A DNA stretch of 64,000 nucleotides from Catenulispora acidiphila DSM 44928. Its GTDB lineage: Bacteria; Actinomycetota; Actinomycetes; Streptomycetales; Catenulisporaceae. Position numbers and translations under genes: made by a program. The stretch covers positions 7,854,229 through 7,918,228 of the forward strand of contig NC_013131.1 of NCBI RefSeq assembly GCF_000024025.1. Reading direction: 5' to 3'. Of the stretch, positions 51,912 through 61,664 are shown one piece after another (positions within the stretch are counted from its first letter, which is position 1; the number at the start of each line of letters is the position of its first letter). A model generated the notes under the pieces. That model saw only the letters and a list, made by a program, of their open reading frames with translations, had not been told where the DNA came from and did no database searches.

Positions 51912-52697
51912 ATGAAGATCGACACCGCCCCTTCGGCATCATCTACCCTTTCCGCGTCGCCGCTGCACGCCGTTGAGTCTGCCTTTCTCGGTTTGTGCGT
52001 CAGCGACGCGCCGCTCACCTTCCCCGCGTCCTTCCTTCAGGCAGCAGCGCCCGGAGGACGCGTCAGCGTGACTGTCGCCGAGCTGCGGAAGACCCTGCTC
52101 GCGAAGTCCACTCCCCTGACAGTCCGCGACGAGGTGTGGGGCGAGTTGGTCCGCCGCTCCCGCAGCATGGCTGGCGCCTGGACCGTAGTCGCCGTCGCGA
52201 TGGCGATGCCAGCGCTGAAGACGATCGCCGCCTCCTTCGCGCGCAGCTTCGATGGCGCCGTCGCAGACCTGGACGGCGAAATTGTCACCGCCTTCCTGGC
52301 CCACCTGGCCACGATCGACATCACGCGCCCGGCGATCCTCCCCCGGCTCCGCTGGGCCGCCTTCCGCGCAGCCGAGCGCACCGTCGCCTCTGAAATCGAC
52401 TTCGTCCGGCACGCCTCGACGCACCGGTCCGAGCCGCCGCGGATGCCGTTCGGACACGAGGATCTGGTGCTCGCTCGCGCTGAGCGCGAAGGCGTCCTCA
52501 CCGCAGCCGATGCCGACCTGATCGGTATGACACGGCTGGAGGGCGTCGCGCTGGTCGAGGCCGCCGAGATGCTCGGCGTGACGGCGAACGCGGTGAAGAT
52601 TCGGCGGCAGCGGGCTGAGGCTCGGCTTGTCGCGTGGCTGCGCGGTCAGCCGGTGCCGTCGAAGTCTGCGCTCGTGCAGTCCCGCGGTCGCGCATGA
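51912..52697 (+). CDS. sigma-70 region-4-like regulator
   Basis: 261 residues from ATG 51912 (GGGAG five bases upstream); an in-frame start at 51792 is rejected. The C-terminal part (LTAADADLIGMTRLEGVALVEAAEMLGVTANAVKIRRQRAEARL, about 196-240) is a sigma-region-4-type helix-turn-helix. The N-terminal part lacks a clear region 2. It is the first gene of the transfer operon and may regulate it. Confidence 0.65.
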   Translation: MKIDTAPSASSTLSASPLHAVESAFLGLCVSDAPLTFPASFLQAAAPGGRVSVTVAELRKTLLAKSTPLTVRDEVWGELVRRSRSMAGAWTVVAVAMAMPALKTIAASFARSFDGAVADLDGEIVTAFLAHLATIDITRPAILPRLRWAAFRAAERTVASEIDFVRHASTHRSEPPRMPFGHEDLVLARAEREGVLTAADADLIGMTRLEGVALVEAAEMLGVTANAVKIRRQRAEARLVAWLRGQPVPSKSALVQSRGRA

Positions 52698-52795
52698 GCG
52701 GGGTCAGCGGGGTTTCTCGGACCCCGCGCACGCGCCGGCCCTTGGCCTTTGCGGATGAGGTATCGCCGATTCCACGAGCCAAGGGACAGCGCACG

Positions 52796-53158
52796 ATGAC
52801 CCACCATCCCGACGATCACGACCACCGCCGTAGAGCGGCGGTACTGCTGGCCGCGACCGCCGTCTTCGCGATCTACGCCGTGACCCGAGGCCACGCTGCG
52901 GACGGTCATCCGGCCTCTGCGGGACCGACGCTGGAAGCAGTGATCAAGAATATCCGCAACTGGCTGGTCACCCTGCTGGCCACGCTGGCTACGACCTTCC
53001 TGACGATCGGCGGGGTCAAGTATCTGATCGCGTCTGGAGACCCTGGTGAGGTCGAGCGGGCCAAGCACGCTCTGAGATCGGCAGCCATCGGCTACGGCCT
53101 AGCGGTCCTGGCCCCGGCCCTGGTCACGATCCTGCAAAAGATCGTCGGCGCCGGCTGA
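52796..53158 (+). CDS. VirB2/TrbC-like pilin
   Basis: 120 residues from ATG 52796 (AAGGGA upstream). A cleavable N-terminal signal helix (RRAAVLLAATAVFAIYAV) ends before AADGHPASA. Two further helices (NWLVTLLATLATTFLTIGGVKYL and SAAIGYGLAVLAPALVTILQ) flank a short charged loop. This is the pattern of conjugative pilins of Gram-positive elements. It precedes the channel gene. Confidence 0.75.
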   Translation: MTHHPDDHDHRRRAAVLLAATAVFAIYAVTRGHAADGHPASAGPTLEAVIKNIRNWLVTLLATLATTFLTIGGVKYLIASGDPGEVERAKHALRSAAIGYGLAVLAPALVTILQKIVGAG

Positions 53159-53246
53159 CGACAAGGCCGCCAACGCCCGGACTCTCCCCCGCAGCTCGGC
53201 TCTAGGAGTTCCCATGCCCTCTTTCATGACCGCCGAAGGCTGAGAA

Positions 53247-54989
53247 GTGCACAGTCGCAGCTGCCATGCCCGCCAGGTTCTGCTCCTGGCCGGCATGGCG
53301 GTCGCCCTCGTCGTGGTGGCCGCCAATACAGCGGCGGCTGATCCGGCGGGTCCCGGCAGTCCAGCCAGCCCTACACCGCAGCCGGTCCCCCCAGGGATCT
53401 ACGGCCCACTGATCGGCGGCGGTCAGATGGCGCCGCCGCCGATGGTCGGTCCCGGTCTCGCGCCGGCCAACGGATCGGACCCTTCGTGGTGGGACGTTCC
53501 CGGACAGATCGAGAAGGCGATCGACGCCTGGTTCGGCAACCTGGTGAAGTCGGCCCTGCAGCCCGTCCTCCGGTTGATCGGATCGACGTTGTTGTCGAGC
53601 CCTGACGTGTCCGACGGGCGGATCGCCCAGGTCTGGACCGGCGTGCTGATCCTGGCCAACACGGTCTACGTCCTGTTTGTTCTGGCCGCCGCCGTCATCG
53701 TCATGGGTCACGAGACAGTGCAGACCCGGCACTCGATCAAGGAGATCGCTCCACGCCTGGTCATCGGAATGGTCGCGTCTAACGCGTCATTGTGGGCGAT
53801 CAGCCAGTCGGCCTCGCTGGGGAACACTCTGGCGGCGGCCCTCATGACTGGCCAGTTATCTGCCGAAGGGATCGGGTCCAGGCTCACCTCGATAATCGTC
53901 GACGAGATCTTCCTGCCATCTGGCGTGACGCAGCTCTTCTTGGTTCTCCTCGGCGGCGCGATCGCGGTCATGGGCCTGGTGCTGCTCGTGACGTGCCTCC
54001 TGCGCGCGGCAATCCTGCTCGTGCTCACGGCCGGTGCTCCGCTCGCATTCGCCTGCCACGCTCTGCCGCAGACTGAAGGGCTGGCCCGGCTGTGGTGGCG
54101 GGCTGTCATCGGCTGCCTGGCCACCCAGGTCTTGCAGGCCCTCGTGCTCATCACCTGCTGCCAGGTGTTCTTCGATCCGAATGCCGACACCCTCCTCGGG
54201 CTGCCTTCCGGCGGAGGTCTCGTCGACCTACTGCTCGCCCTCGTGCTCATGTTCATCCTGATCAAGATCCCCATCTGGGTGACGAGGATCGTCCTGGGAC
54301 GCCGACCTCTCGGAGCGACCCTGGCCGGCCGCCTGGCGAAGTCCTACCTGCTGTACCGCGGGTTCGGATTGGCACGAGATCACCTCTCTAGGCGGCCAAC
54401 GACCCAGCGAACCAGCGGTGTCTGGCACAACCGGAACCGCCCCGGACCGCCATTACCCGGATCAGCTCTGATGCCTTCACGCGGACCACGTCCCGGGTCG
54501 GGGAGTGGCCCCGGCGGGTGGCGACCCGCGCCAGACACGGTCACCGCCACGGCGACCGTAGTTCCGGACGCGTCCGCACCACCTGCTGAAGCACCGCGCA
54601 CCGCCCGCCCGCACGGCCCAGCACCGCGCACCCCGCTAGGCCCCGTCCGCAAACCCCTCGCGCTGCCACCAGGTCGAAGCACCCGCCTGGACCGGCTTCA
54701 GCAGGAGCAACTGAACACCCCGTCCACGCCTCGGGGACGGCAGTACGGCTTGTTCGGCCCGATCGAGAAAGAGCCCGGCCCACCCACGCCACGGCCGGTG
54801 CCCGCCAAATCCGAACCACGGCCTGGATCGGCTCTGAAACACGAACCGGCGTTCCCGAATCCGTCGCCGAGGAAGCGCACGCCGAACCCGCCGACGATCC
54901 TGCCGTTGGCACCTGTGTTCCTGCCGCCGACTGCCAAAGAGCCACGTCGACGAGGTGGCGCCACCTCCGCCGCTGATGAAAAGAGCTGA
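53247..54989 (+). CDS. VirB6/TrbL-like membrane channel protein
   Basis: 580 residues from GTG 53247 (GAAGG seven bases upstream). After a signal-like helix (VLLLAGMAVALVVVAANTAAAD), residues about 80-370 hold around seven helices with IAQVWTGVLILANTVYVLFVLAAAVI and the ARLWWRAVIGCLATQVLQALVL core. This fits the TrbL_3 family. The C-terminal 200 residues are Pro/Arg-rich and soluble. It forms part of the inner-membrane channel of the secretion machine. Confidence 0.8.
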   Translation: MHSRSCHARQVLLLAGMAVALVVVAANTAAADPAGPGSPASPTPQPVPPGIYGPLIGGGQMAPPPMVGPGLAPANGSDPSWWDVPGQIEKAIDAWFGNLVKSALQPVLRLIGSTLLSSPDVSDGRIAQVWTGVLILANTVYVLFVLAAAVIVMGHETVQTRHSIKEIAPRLVIGMVASNASLWAISQSASLGNTLAAALMTGQLSAEGIGSRLTSIIVDEIFLPSGVTQLFLVLLGGAIAVMGLVLLVTCLLRAAILLVLTAGAPLAFACHALPQTEGLARLWWRAVIGCLATQVLQALVLITCCQVFFDPNADTLLGLPSGGGLVDLLLALVLMFILIKIPIWVTRIVLGRRPLGATLAGRLAKSYLLYRGFGLARDHLSRRPTTQRTSGVWHNRNRPGPPLPGSALMPSRGPRPGSGSGPGGWRPAPDTVTATATVVPDASAPPAEAPRTARPHGPAPRTPLGPVRKPLALPPGRSTRLDRLQQEQLNTPSTPRGRQYGLFGPIEKEPGPPTPRPVPAKSEPRPGSALKHEPAFPNPSPRKRTPNPPTILPLAPVFLPPTAKEPRRRGGATSAADEKS

Positions 54990-54994
54990 TACGT

Positions 54995-55879
54995 ATGTCA
55001 GGCGACAACTACTCCGGCACGGCCAAGATTCCTCAAGACGTATCCCGGCCGGACAAGATCCTGTTCGGCGCCACTGCGCGGCAAGCCGTGATCCTCAGCG
55101 CCGCCGCAGTCGCCGAATGGCTGTCCTGGCTCGGTCTTCGCAGCACGGTGCCGCCGCTGATGTTCGCTGTTCCGGCCGGCTTGTTTCTGCTGGTGCTCGG
55201 GATCGCAGTCTCCGCCGAGCGCGACGGGATCGGGGTCGATCGCCTACTCCTGGCGGCCCTGAAGCAAAGACTGTCGCCCCGACGACTCGTCATGGCTCCG
55301 GAGGGCGTGGACGAGCCGCCGGAGTTCCTCCGGACCGCATTGCACACCCAGCGCGAAACAACTCCATCCACTCTGAACCTGCCAGCTCAGGGCGTGATTT
55401 CAGGTGGCGTGGTGGACCTCGGGTCCGACGGAGCAGCTGTGCTGGCGACGGCTTCAGCTGTGAATTTCACGCTCCGTACTCCGGCCGAACAAGAGCTGCT
55501 CGTCACCGGCTTCGCGCGCTGGCTGAACAGCCTGACAGGCGCAGGACAGATCACCTCGCGCACCACTCCGACGAACCTCACCGCAGAGGCGCGGACCTTG
55601 CGAACGTCGGCGCCGACGCTGCCGCACCCGCTGCTGGAGTCCGCAGCCCTCGGCCACGCCGACTTCCTGGACCAGATCGGGGACAGCCGCGAAGTGCTGC
55701 ACCGCTCGCTCCTGATCACGGCGCGAGAACAAGAGCTCGCGCACATGCCCCGCGCTCAGCAACGGCTCAACGGCGCGGTCTCAGCGCTCTCAGCCGCTGA
55801 AGTCGACGTCGCACCCCTCGACGCCGCGCCAGCAGCAACCGCGCTCGCCGCGGCCCTAGACCCCGACGCCAACGGCTGA
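54995..55879 (+). CDS. PrgI/VirB3-like type IV secretion protein
   Basis: 294 residues, starting five bases after the channel gene. Two adjoining helices near the N-terminus (ARQAVILSAAAVAEWLSWLG, PPLMFAVPAGLFLLVLGIAV) and a preceding KIPQDVSRPDKILFG motif are typical of PrgI-family proteins that sit with the VirB4 ATPase. The long soluble C-terminal part (about 200 residues) is characteristic of the actinobacterial SCO6880-like version. Confidence 0.78.
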   Translation: MSGDNYSGTAKIPQDVSRPDKILFGATARQAVILSAAAVAEWLSWLGLRSTVPPLMFAVPAGLFLLVLGIAVSAERDGIGVDRLLLAALKQRLSPRRLVMAPEGVDEPPEFLRTALHTQRETTPSTLNLPAQGVISGGVVDLGSDGAAVLATASAVNFTLRTPAEQELLVTGFARWLNSLTGAGQITSRTTPTNLTAEARTLRTSAPTLPHPLLESAALGHADFLDQIGDSREVLHRSLLITAREQELAHMPRAQQRLNGAVSALSAAEVDVAPLDAAPAATALAAALDPDANG

Positions 55880-55891
55880 AGGAACCTGATC

Positions 55892-57718
55892 ATGAGATCT
55901 CTGACATCTGTTGCAGCCGGCGCCGCGTCGATCCTGCCACTGACGTCGAGCACCAAGGCATCCCGGCGCAGTGCCCTCGGCTTGGGGCCGTCCAGCCTCA
56001 CCATCGGCTCCAAGACTCTCGCCATCGGCGAGTCGACCCATGCCGCGAGCTTCGCAGTCGCCGACTACCCGGCAGAGGTCGGCAACGGCTGGTTGGAGCC
56101 CCTTCTCTCCTACCCCGCACGCATCGACGTCGCGATCCATATCGAGCCGGTACCGGCGATCGTCGCGGCCGAAAGGCTGCGCAAGCAGCGGGCACGTCTG
56201 GAATCCGGTCGCCGTCTCAGCGCGGAACGAGGACGGCTCGACGATCCGCTCACCGAGTCCACTGCTGCCGACGCCCGCGAGCTCGCGTATCGGCTCGCCT
56301 GTGGCGAAGGCAGGCTGTTCACCGTTGGCATCTACCTGACCGTCTTCGCCGACAGCGAGGATGCCCTGACCGAAACCGTCGCGGCGGTGAAGGCGACGGC
56401 CGACGGAATGCTGCTGAGGCTGGTGCCCGCCACCTATCGCACCGTCCAAGGTTGGACTACGACGCTGCCGCTGGGCCTGGACCGACTGCGGATCCGACGG
56501 ACGTTCGACACCGACGCCCTTGCAGCCTGTTTCCCGTTCACCAGCGATCAGCTCGCCCAAGTAGCCGACTCGACCACGCCGGTTCTGATCGGCGTCAACG
56601 GCACCGGCGCCGGCCTGGTGTGCTTCGACCGCTGGGCGCTGGACAACCACAACTCGGTCGTGCTGGCACGCTCCGGCGCCGGGAAGTCGTACCTGACCAA
56701 GCTCGACATCCTCCGCTCCCTCTACTCCGGGGTCCAGGTGATGGTCGTCGACCCCGAACAGGAGTACGTACGCCTGGCCGAGGCGGTCGGAGGCACGGTC
56801 ATCGAACTTGGCGTGCCCGGTACCAGAATCAACCCCTTCGACCTGCCGTTTTCAGATAGAGAGTCGTCCACCGACGCAGTGCGGCGAAGGGCACTGTTCG
56901 GCCACACCGTCGTGTCCGTGCTGCTGGGCAGCGACCTCACAGCCGGCGAACGTGCCGCCCTCGACGCCGCGATCCTGTCGGCCTACGACAGGGCCGGGAT
57001 CACTGACGACGTACGAACGCACAGTCGCGCGGCTCCGACTCTGACCGATGTCGTGGACGTCCTGGCCACCGGCAGCGGAGCCGAGTCCAAGTCGCTCGCC
57101 GAACGCCTTGCTCCGCACACCACGGGGTCGTTCGCAGGGCTCTTCAACGGTCCGACCAGCACCGCCGCTGAAGGCCACCTGGTGGTCTTCGCCCTGAAGA
57201 ACCTGCCGGAAGAGCTGAAGGCGATCGGCACGCTACTGGTTCTCGACGCGATCTGGCGCCAGGTCACATCGCCCCAGCGTCGAAGAAGGCTCGTCGTCGT
57301 GGACGAGGCATGGCTGCTGATGAGGGAACCCGCCGGCGCCCGGTTCCTGTTCCGAATGGCGAAGGCCGCACGCAAGCACTGGGCCGGCCTGGCCGTCATC
57401 ACGCAGGACGCGGCTGACCTGCTGGGATCGGACCTCGGCCAAGCCGTAGTGGCGAACGCCGCCACTCAGATCCTGCTGCGGCAGGCCCCACAGTCCATCG
57501 AGGCCGTCGCCGCGGCGTTCCGACTCTCCGGCGGCGAACGTGCGTATCTGTTGGCCGCCGGCCGCGGATCGGGGCTCATCGCCATCGGCACGAGCCGAGC
57601 CGCGTTCTCCGCGGTCGCCTCGTCTGAGGAGCACATACTCGCCACCACCGATCCCGCTGAGCTGGCGCTGATCGATGCCTCCCGGCACGATCCAGACCCC
57701 GAGGACGAGGACATCTGA
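55892..57718 (+). CDS. VirB4-like conjugation ATPase
   Basis: 608 residues. The Walker A motif is ARSGAGKSY at 259-267, Walker B RLVVVDEAWLL near 470, and a VITQDAADLLGSDLGQAVVANAATQILLRQ stretch matches the TraC/VirB4 C-terminal helicase-like motor. The N-terminal domain is the membrane-contacting part. It powers pilus assembly and substrate transfer. It follows the PrgI-like gene closely and abuts the coupling ATPase gene with no gap. Confidence 0.88.
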   Translation: MRSLTSVAAGAASILPLTSSTKASRRSALGLGPSSLTIGSKTLAIGESTHAASFAVADYPAEVGNGWLEPLLSYPARIDVAIHIEPVPAIVAAERLRKQRARLESGRRLSAERGRLDDPLTESTAADARELAYRLACGEGRLFTVGIYLTVFADSEDALTETVAAVKATADGMLLRLVPATYRTVQGWTTTLPLGLDRLRIRRTFDTDALAACFPFTSDQLAQVADSTTPVLIGVNGTGAGLVCFDRWALDNHNSVVLARSGAGKSYLTKLDILRSLYSGVQVMVVDPEQEYVRLAEAVGGTVIELGVPGTRINPFDLPFSDRESSTDAVRRRALFGHTVVSVLLGSDLTAGERAALDAAILSAYDRAGITDDVRTHSRAAPTLTDVVDVLATGSGAESKSLAERLAPHTTGSFAGLFNGPTSTAAEGHLVVFALKNLPEELKAIGTLLVLDAIWRQVTSPQRRRRLVVVDEAWLLMREPAGARFLFRMAKAARKHWAGLAVITQDAADLLGSDLGQAVVANAATQILLRQAPQSIEAVAAAFRLSGGERAYLLAAGRGSGLIAIGTSRAAFSAVASSEEHILATTDPAELALIDASRHDPDPEDEDI

Positions 57719-60220
57719 ATGCTGCCTCTGATTCGCCCTGTCGAGGACGTCAGCGTCTCAACGCCTCCGCAGCCCGGCCTACTTATCCGCCTATTCGAGG
57801 ACCCGAACTCGTTCTTCGCCGCCATCACCGCTGGACTTGCCGACAGCGTGTTCAGCAATTGGATGTTCGACGCGTCAGGCTCGATTGCCGTTCTCGGCAC
57901 CGTGGCTGGTACGCGCCTCGTGCTCCGCGCTCGACACCAGCGGCTCATGGACGATGGGGCCCGTCTGATCGAGGTGCAGGTGCCTCCCGCCGTCGGTGCT
58001 GACTCCGCCGCAGCGTTTTGGTCGCACCTGCACGCCTTGCTGCGGCCGGCATGGCGACGCGTGCTCGACGGCCAACCGCACCTCACCTTCGAGTTCTGCT
58101 TCGACGCCTCGGGCGCCCGCATCGGGGTCTGGGTTCCCGGCGTGGTCTCGCCGGGGGTTGTCGAGGCAGCTGTCGAATCAGCCTGGCCGGGCGCCCGAAC
58201 CACCGTCGCGATGGCACCTTCGGCGCCGCTGCCGTCAACCGCCGTCGCAGCGACCGGCGGCAGACTGCGTTTGGCCAAGCCCGAGGTGCTTCCGCTGCAC
58301 GCGAAGTTCGATTCGGACCCGCTGCGTGCGCTTCTCGGCGCCGCAGCCGGATTGAAAAGCGGCGAGTTCGCGACGGTTCAGGTACTCGCGCGTCCCAGTA
58401 CAGGGCGACGCTTGCGCAGCGCACGCCGCCAGGTAGCGCATCTGCGTCACCAAGCGTCGGGGCAGCGTCGGCCGACCGGCCGTGCTGTCGCCCTGTCGGC
58501 ACTCGACGAGCTCACTCTGAGCCATCGCGGCAGTTCGTGGCCGTTGGTCGGCCGCATGGATCCGGCGGCAGCAGCCGATCTGCGCGCAGCGGTGGGCAAG
58601 ATGACCGGGTCGATGTGGGAGACCGAAGTTCGCTATGCCGTGGCTTCGACGGTCGAGGCGGAATCCCTCAAAGAGCTTCGGACTCGACTGCGCGGCACAG
58701 CCGGCGCCCTCGCGGCGACGTTCGGAGTTTTCGCCGAGCGGAACTGGTGGACGCGCAAACGCCTTGTTAATCCGGTGGCGGTGACCTCGGCTCGTGCATT
58801 CCGTCGCGGCGACCTCCTTTCGATCGCGGAGCTGGCCGCCGTCGCGCACCTGCCGCTCGATCCGTTCGCCCTCGGAGTCTCGCGGGCCGGTGCCCGGTCT
58901 GTCGCGCCGCCTCCCGCCGTCGCAACGGCCGGACGCGACGTCAAGCTCATGGGCGATTCCGACGCAGGACCAGCGCGACCGATCGGGCTGAAAGTCGTCG
59001 ACGCCCGTCAGCACACGCACATCCTCGGCGCCACCGGCAGCGGGAAATCGACGCTGATGGGTCGGATGATCCTGGACGACATCACCGCAGGTCGCGGCGT
59101 CGTCGTCATCGATCCCAAAGGCGACCTCGTCACCGACCTACTCGGCCGTCTTCCCGCACAGGCCCGGCCGCGCCTGGTCCTCATCGATCCGTCCGAGCCT
59201 GGTCCGCGGGCCACGCTGAACGTGCTCAATGCCGGGGACGATCAAGAGCTGCTGGTCGACAATCTGGTCGGGATCTTCCGGCGGATCTACGCGGCGCACT
59301 GGGGTCCCCGTACCGATGACGTCCTGCGCGCCGCGCTGCTGACGCTACTCGCGACGGCCGACGCCAAGGTGATGGCCAAGGTCAAGACGCCGACGCTCGC
59401 GGACGTACCCGATTTGCTGATCAAGAACGTGGTCCGGCGACGTGTCCTGTCCAGACTTCCGACCTCGTACTCCGTACTGCACGGATTCTGGGACGGCTAC
59501 GACAAGCTGTCGGAAGGCGGACGGGCCGCCGTAGTCGCGCCTCTCCTGAACAAGCTGCGTGCGTTCCTGCTGCGAGACTTCGTCCAGACGACCATCGCAC
59601 AGCCTGCGTCGACCATCGATCTGCGCGAGGTTCTCGACGGAGGCATCCTGCTTGTCCGGCTGCCCAAAGGCGTGCTCGGCGAGGAGACCGCCCGGCTGCT
59701 GGGTTCGTTCATCGTCGCCGCGACATGGCACGCCGCCTCGGCCCGCGCGAAGTCGGCCGAGGGGGCACGCATCGACTCCGGGCTCTACCTCGACGAGGCG
59801 CACAACTTCCTCACGATGCCGATCGCCCTGGAGGACATGCTCGCCGAGGCTCGCGGGTACCGGCTCTCGTTGGTCGTCGCCCACCAGAACCTCGCACAGA
59901 TGCCGACTGATCTGCGGGAAGGCATCAGCGCGAACACCCGCAACAAGGTCTTCTTCACGTGCTCCCCGGAGGACGCACGGGTGCTGGCCACACACACCGC
60001 ACCGATGCTTTCCGAGCACGACCTCTCACATCTGAGCGGGTATCAGGCCGCGCTGCGACTGAACGTCGACGGCGTCACCATGCCGGCGTTCACCCTGCGC
60101 ACCCGGCCGCTCCCGCCGTCCGAGCCGCTCCACGCCGAGCACAGCCGGCTGGCCAGCCGAGCCAACACAGCCGCCCGTCACACCGCGGTCCAGCACCTTC
60201 TGCCGGGAGACCATCAGTGA
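57719..60220 (+). CDS. VirD4/TraD-like coupling ATPase
   Basis: 833 residues, its ATG directly following the VirB4 stop. Walker A GATGSGKST is near 438-446, with VVIDPKGDLVTDLLGRLPAQ after it, and Walker B LYLDEAHNF near 690. The stretch LVVAHQNLAQMPTDLREGI and EDARVLATHTAPMLSEHDL match the TraM-recognition end of coupling proteins. The N-terminal 400 residues, without membrane helices, are of unknown fold. It couples the DNA strand to the channel. It differs from the FtsK-type TraB of the common actinomycete elements. Confidence 0.85.
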   Translation: MLPLIRPVEDVSVSTPPQPGLLIRLFEDPNSFFAAITAGLADSVFSNWMFDASGSIAVLGTVAGTRLVLRARHQRLMDDGARLIEVQVPPAVGADSAAAFWSHLHALLRPAWRRVLDGQPHLTFEFCFDASGARIGVWVPGVVSPGVVEAAVESAWPGARTTVAMAPSAPLPSTAVAATGGRLRLAKPEVLPLHAKFDSDPLRALLGAAAGLKSGEFATVQVLARPSTGRRLRSARRQVAHLRHQASGQRRPTGRAVALSALDELTLSHRGSSWPLVGRMDPAAAADLRAAVGKMTGSMWETEVRYAVASTVEAESLKELRTRLRGTAGALAATFGVFAERNWWTRKRLVNPVAVTSARAFRRGDLLSIAELAAVAHLPLDPFALGVSRAGARSVAPPPAVATAGRDVKLMGDSDAGPARPIGLKVVDARQHTHILGATGSGKSTLMGRMILDDITAGRGVVVIDPKGDLVTDLLGRLPAQARPRLVLIDPSEPGPRATLNVLNAGDDQELLVDNLVGIFRRIYAAHWGPRTDDVLRAALLTLLATADAKVMAKVKTPTLADVPDLLIKNVVRRRVLSRLPTSYSVLHGFWDGYDKLSEGGRAAVVAPLLNKLRAFLLRDFVQTTIAQPASTIDLREVLDGGILLVRLPKGVLGEETARLLGSFIVAATWHAASARAKSAEGARIDSGLYLDEAHNFLTMPIALEDMLAEARGYRLSLVVAHQNLAQMPTDLREGISANTRNKVFFTCSPEDARVLATHTAPMLSEHDLSHLSGYQAALRLNVDGVTMPAFTLRTRPLPPSEPLHAEHSRLASRANTAARHTAVQHLLPGDHQ

Positions 60221-61041
60221 CGACGACCCCCACCAGCGCCGCAGATCGAATCACCGCGCGTGACGCCCACATGCTCCGGCTCATCGCCGAACACCGTGTC
60301 CTCACCAGCAGCCAGCTGACCACAGCGTTCTTCAACCACCCCAGCAAGGCCCGGCTTCGCATCGGCATTCTGCGCGACGCAGGGCTGATCGAGACCTTTC
60401 GTCCCCCGGGCGGAAGGGCAGCACTCCACTGCGTCGCTACCGCGAAAGCACTGAAGCTCCTGGGCGCTGATCGGTCTGCCATGCCTCCGGCGGGCAAGGC
60501 CCAAGCCGCCACTGCAGCAGCCCTGCGGCCGGACCTCCGGCACCTCCGCGGCGTCAACGAGTTCTTCTGTCAGCTCATCGCGTACAGCAGGCGCACCCGC
60601 GGCGCTGCCCTGGAAGAGTGGCGTTCTGAGTGGTCGACCGCAGCCCTGTTCCCCGGACGGGTACGAGCTGACGGCTTCGCACACTGGCGCGTCGGCGAAC
60701 AGTGGTGCGAGTTCTTCTTCGAATACGACACCGGCAGCGAACCGCTTCACCGGCTCGTCGCCAAGCTCGACGGCTACGACGATCTGATGCACACCGCAGA
60801 CACCTGCTGCCCCGTGCTCTTCTGGCTGCCCAGCGCCCGGAGGGAGCAGCATGTCCGTCAGTCCTTGAGGGCGGCGGACGTCGAGGTCCCGTTCGCCACG
60901 GCTTCCGGCGACCCGGAACACAGCGATGTCGCAGGGCCCATTTGGCTTCCGTCATTCGCCGACCGTCGGCTCACGCTGGCTGAGCTCGGCGAAGCCGCGT
61001 GCGCCCATCTCGGTGTATCCCATCAGCCGCACGCACTCTGA
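60217..61041 (+). CDS. replication-relaxation family protein
   Basis: 274 residues from GTG 60217, which overlaps the coupling-ATPase stop as GTGA (GGGAG seven bases upstream). The N-terminal winged helix (ITARDAHMLRLIAEHRVLTSSQLTTAFF) and the central LRHLRGVNEFFCQLIAYSRR and FFFEYDTGSEPLHRLVAKLDGY stretches match the Replic_Relax family. Such proteins accompany replication or relaxation of mobile elements and may direct the relaxosome. No relaxase is seen in the window. Confidence 0.8.
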   Translation: MTTTPTSAADRITARDAHMLRLIAEHRVLTSSQLTTAFFNHPSKARLRIGILRDAGLIETFRPPGGRAALHCVATAKALKLLGADRSAMPPAGKAQAATAAALRPDLRHLRGVNEFFCQLIAYSRRTRGAALEEWRSEWSTAALFPGRVRADGFAHWRVGEQWCEFFFEYDTGSEPLHRLVAKLDGYDDLMHTADTCCPVLFWLPSARREQHVRQSLRAADVEVPFATASGDPEHSDVAGPIWLPSFADRRLTLAELGEAACAHLGVSHQPHAL

Positions 61042-61070
61042 CGTCCGGCCGATTGCCAGCGAGGACCGAT

Positions 61071-61664
61071 TTGACGACACCCGCACGCGTCGTAGTGGCT
61101 ACCGCCACGTTCTTCCTTTTCCTCGTCGTACTGATCTCCGCCGCCGCTTCCGCGGTAATCGCGGCGGTCGCCAGTCCGCTCAATCAGGTCTGGCACACAG
61201 TGGCCCACGACCCTGTGGACACCGCGAGTATCTGGTCGGCTGACGACTACGTCCATCTCATCGCAACTGCCGAGCGTGACGCCCCGTCGCCGGCTGCCGC
61301 GCAAGCGATCGCGTTCGCCGCGGCTCAGATCGGAAAACCGTACGTATGGGGTGGAACGGGGAATCCAGGATATGATTGTTCGGGACTGACGCAGGCAGCC
61401 TATCGCAGCGCCGATGTGGGGATTCCAAGAGTCGCCACAGACCAATATTCGGCGGTCGCTAAAGTCGATTTACAAAGTCTTCTTCCCGGAGATCTCGTCT
61501 TTTACGGAAGTCCATCGTTCGCGCACCACGTTGCCATCTACATGGGTGTGGTCCGCGGAACAGCGGTCGTGCTCAACGCGCCCGCCCCGCACGAGACGGT
61601 CCGTTTCGACCCGCTCGCCGCGCACGACCTCTTCGCGGCCGGCAGGCCCGCGGTGACCCGCTGA
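61071..61664 (+). CDS. membrane-anchored NlpC/P60 cell-wall hydrolase
   Basis: 197 residues from TTG 61071, supported by GAGG six bases upstream; the longer in-frame start overlaps the previous gene. After an N-terminal helix (about 8-34) comes the NlpC/P60 domain: Cys103 in YDCSGLTQAAY and His153 in HHVAIYMG, with LLPGDLVFYG between. It cuts peptide bridges in peptidoglycan and probably opens the wall for the secretion channel, as VirB1-type enzymes do. The last part of the gene is noticeably AT-richer. Confidence 0.88.
   Translation: MTTPARVVVATATFFLFLVVLISAAASAVIAAVASPLNQVWHTVAHDPVDTASIWSADDYVHLIATAERDAPSPAAAQAIAFAAAQIGKPYVWGGTGNPGYDCSGLTQAAYRSADVGIPRVATDQYSAVAKVDLQSLLPGDLVFYGSPSFAHHVAIYMGVVRGTAVVLNAPAPHETVRFDPLAAHDLFAAGRPAVTR

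Noticed and set aside
57719-60220. FtsK/TraB-type DNA translocase
   Set aside because: The motifs after the Walker A fit the VirD4/TraD group with a TraM-recognition end, and the neighbours are type IV secretion genes.
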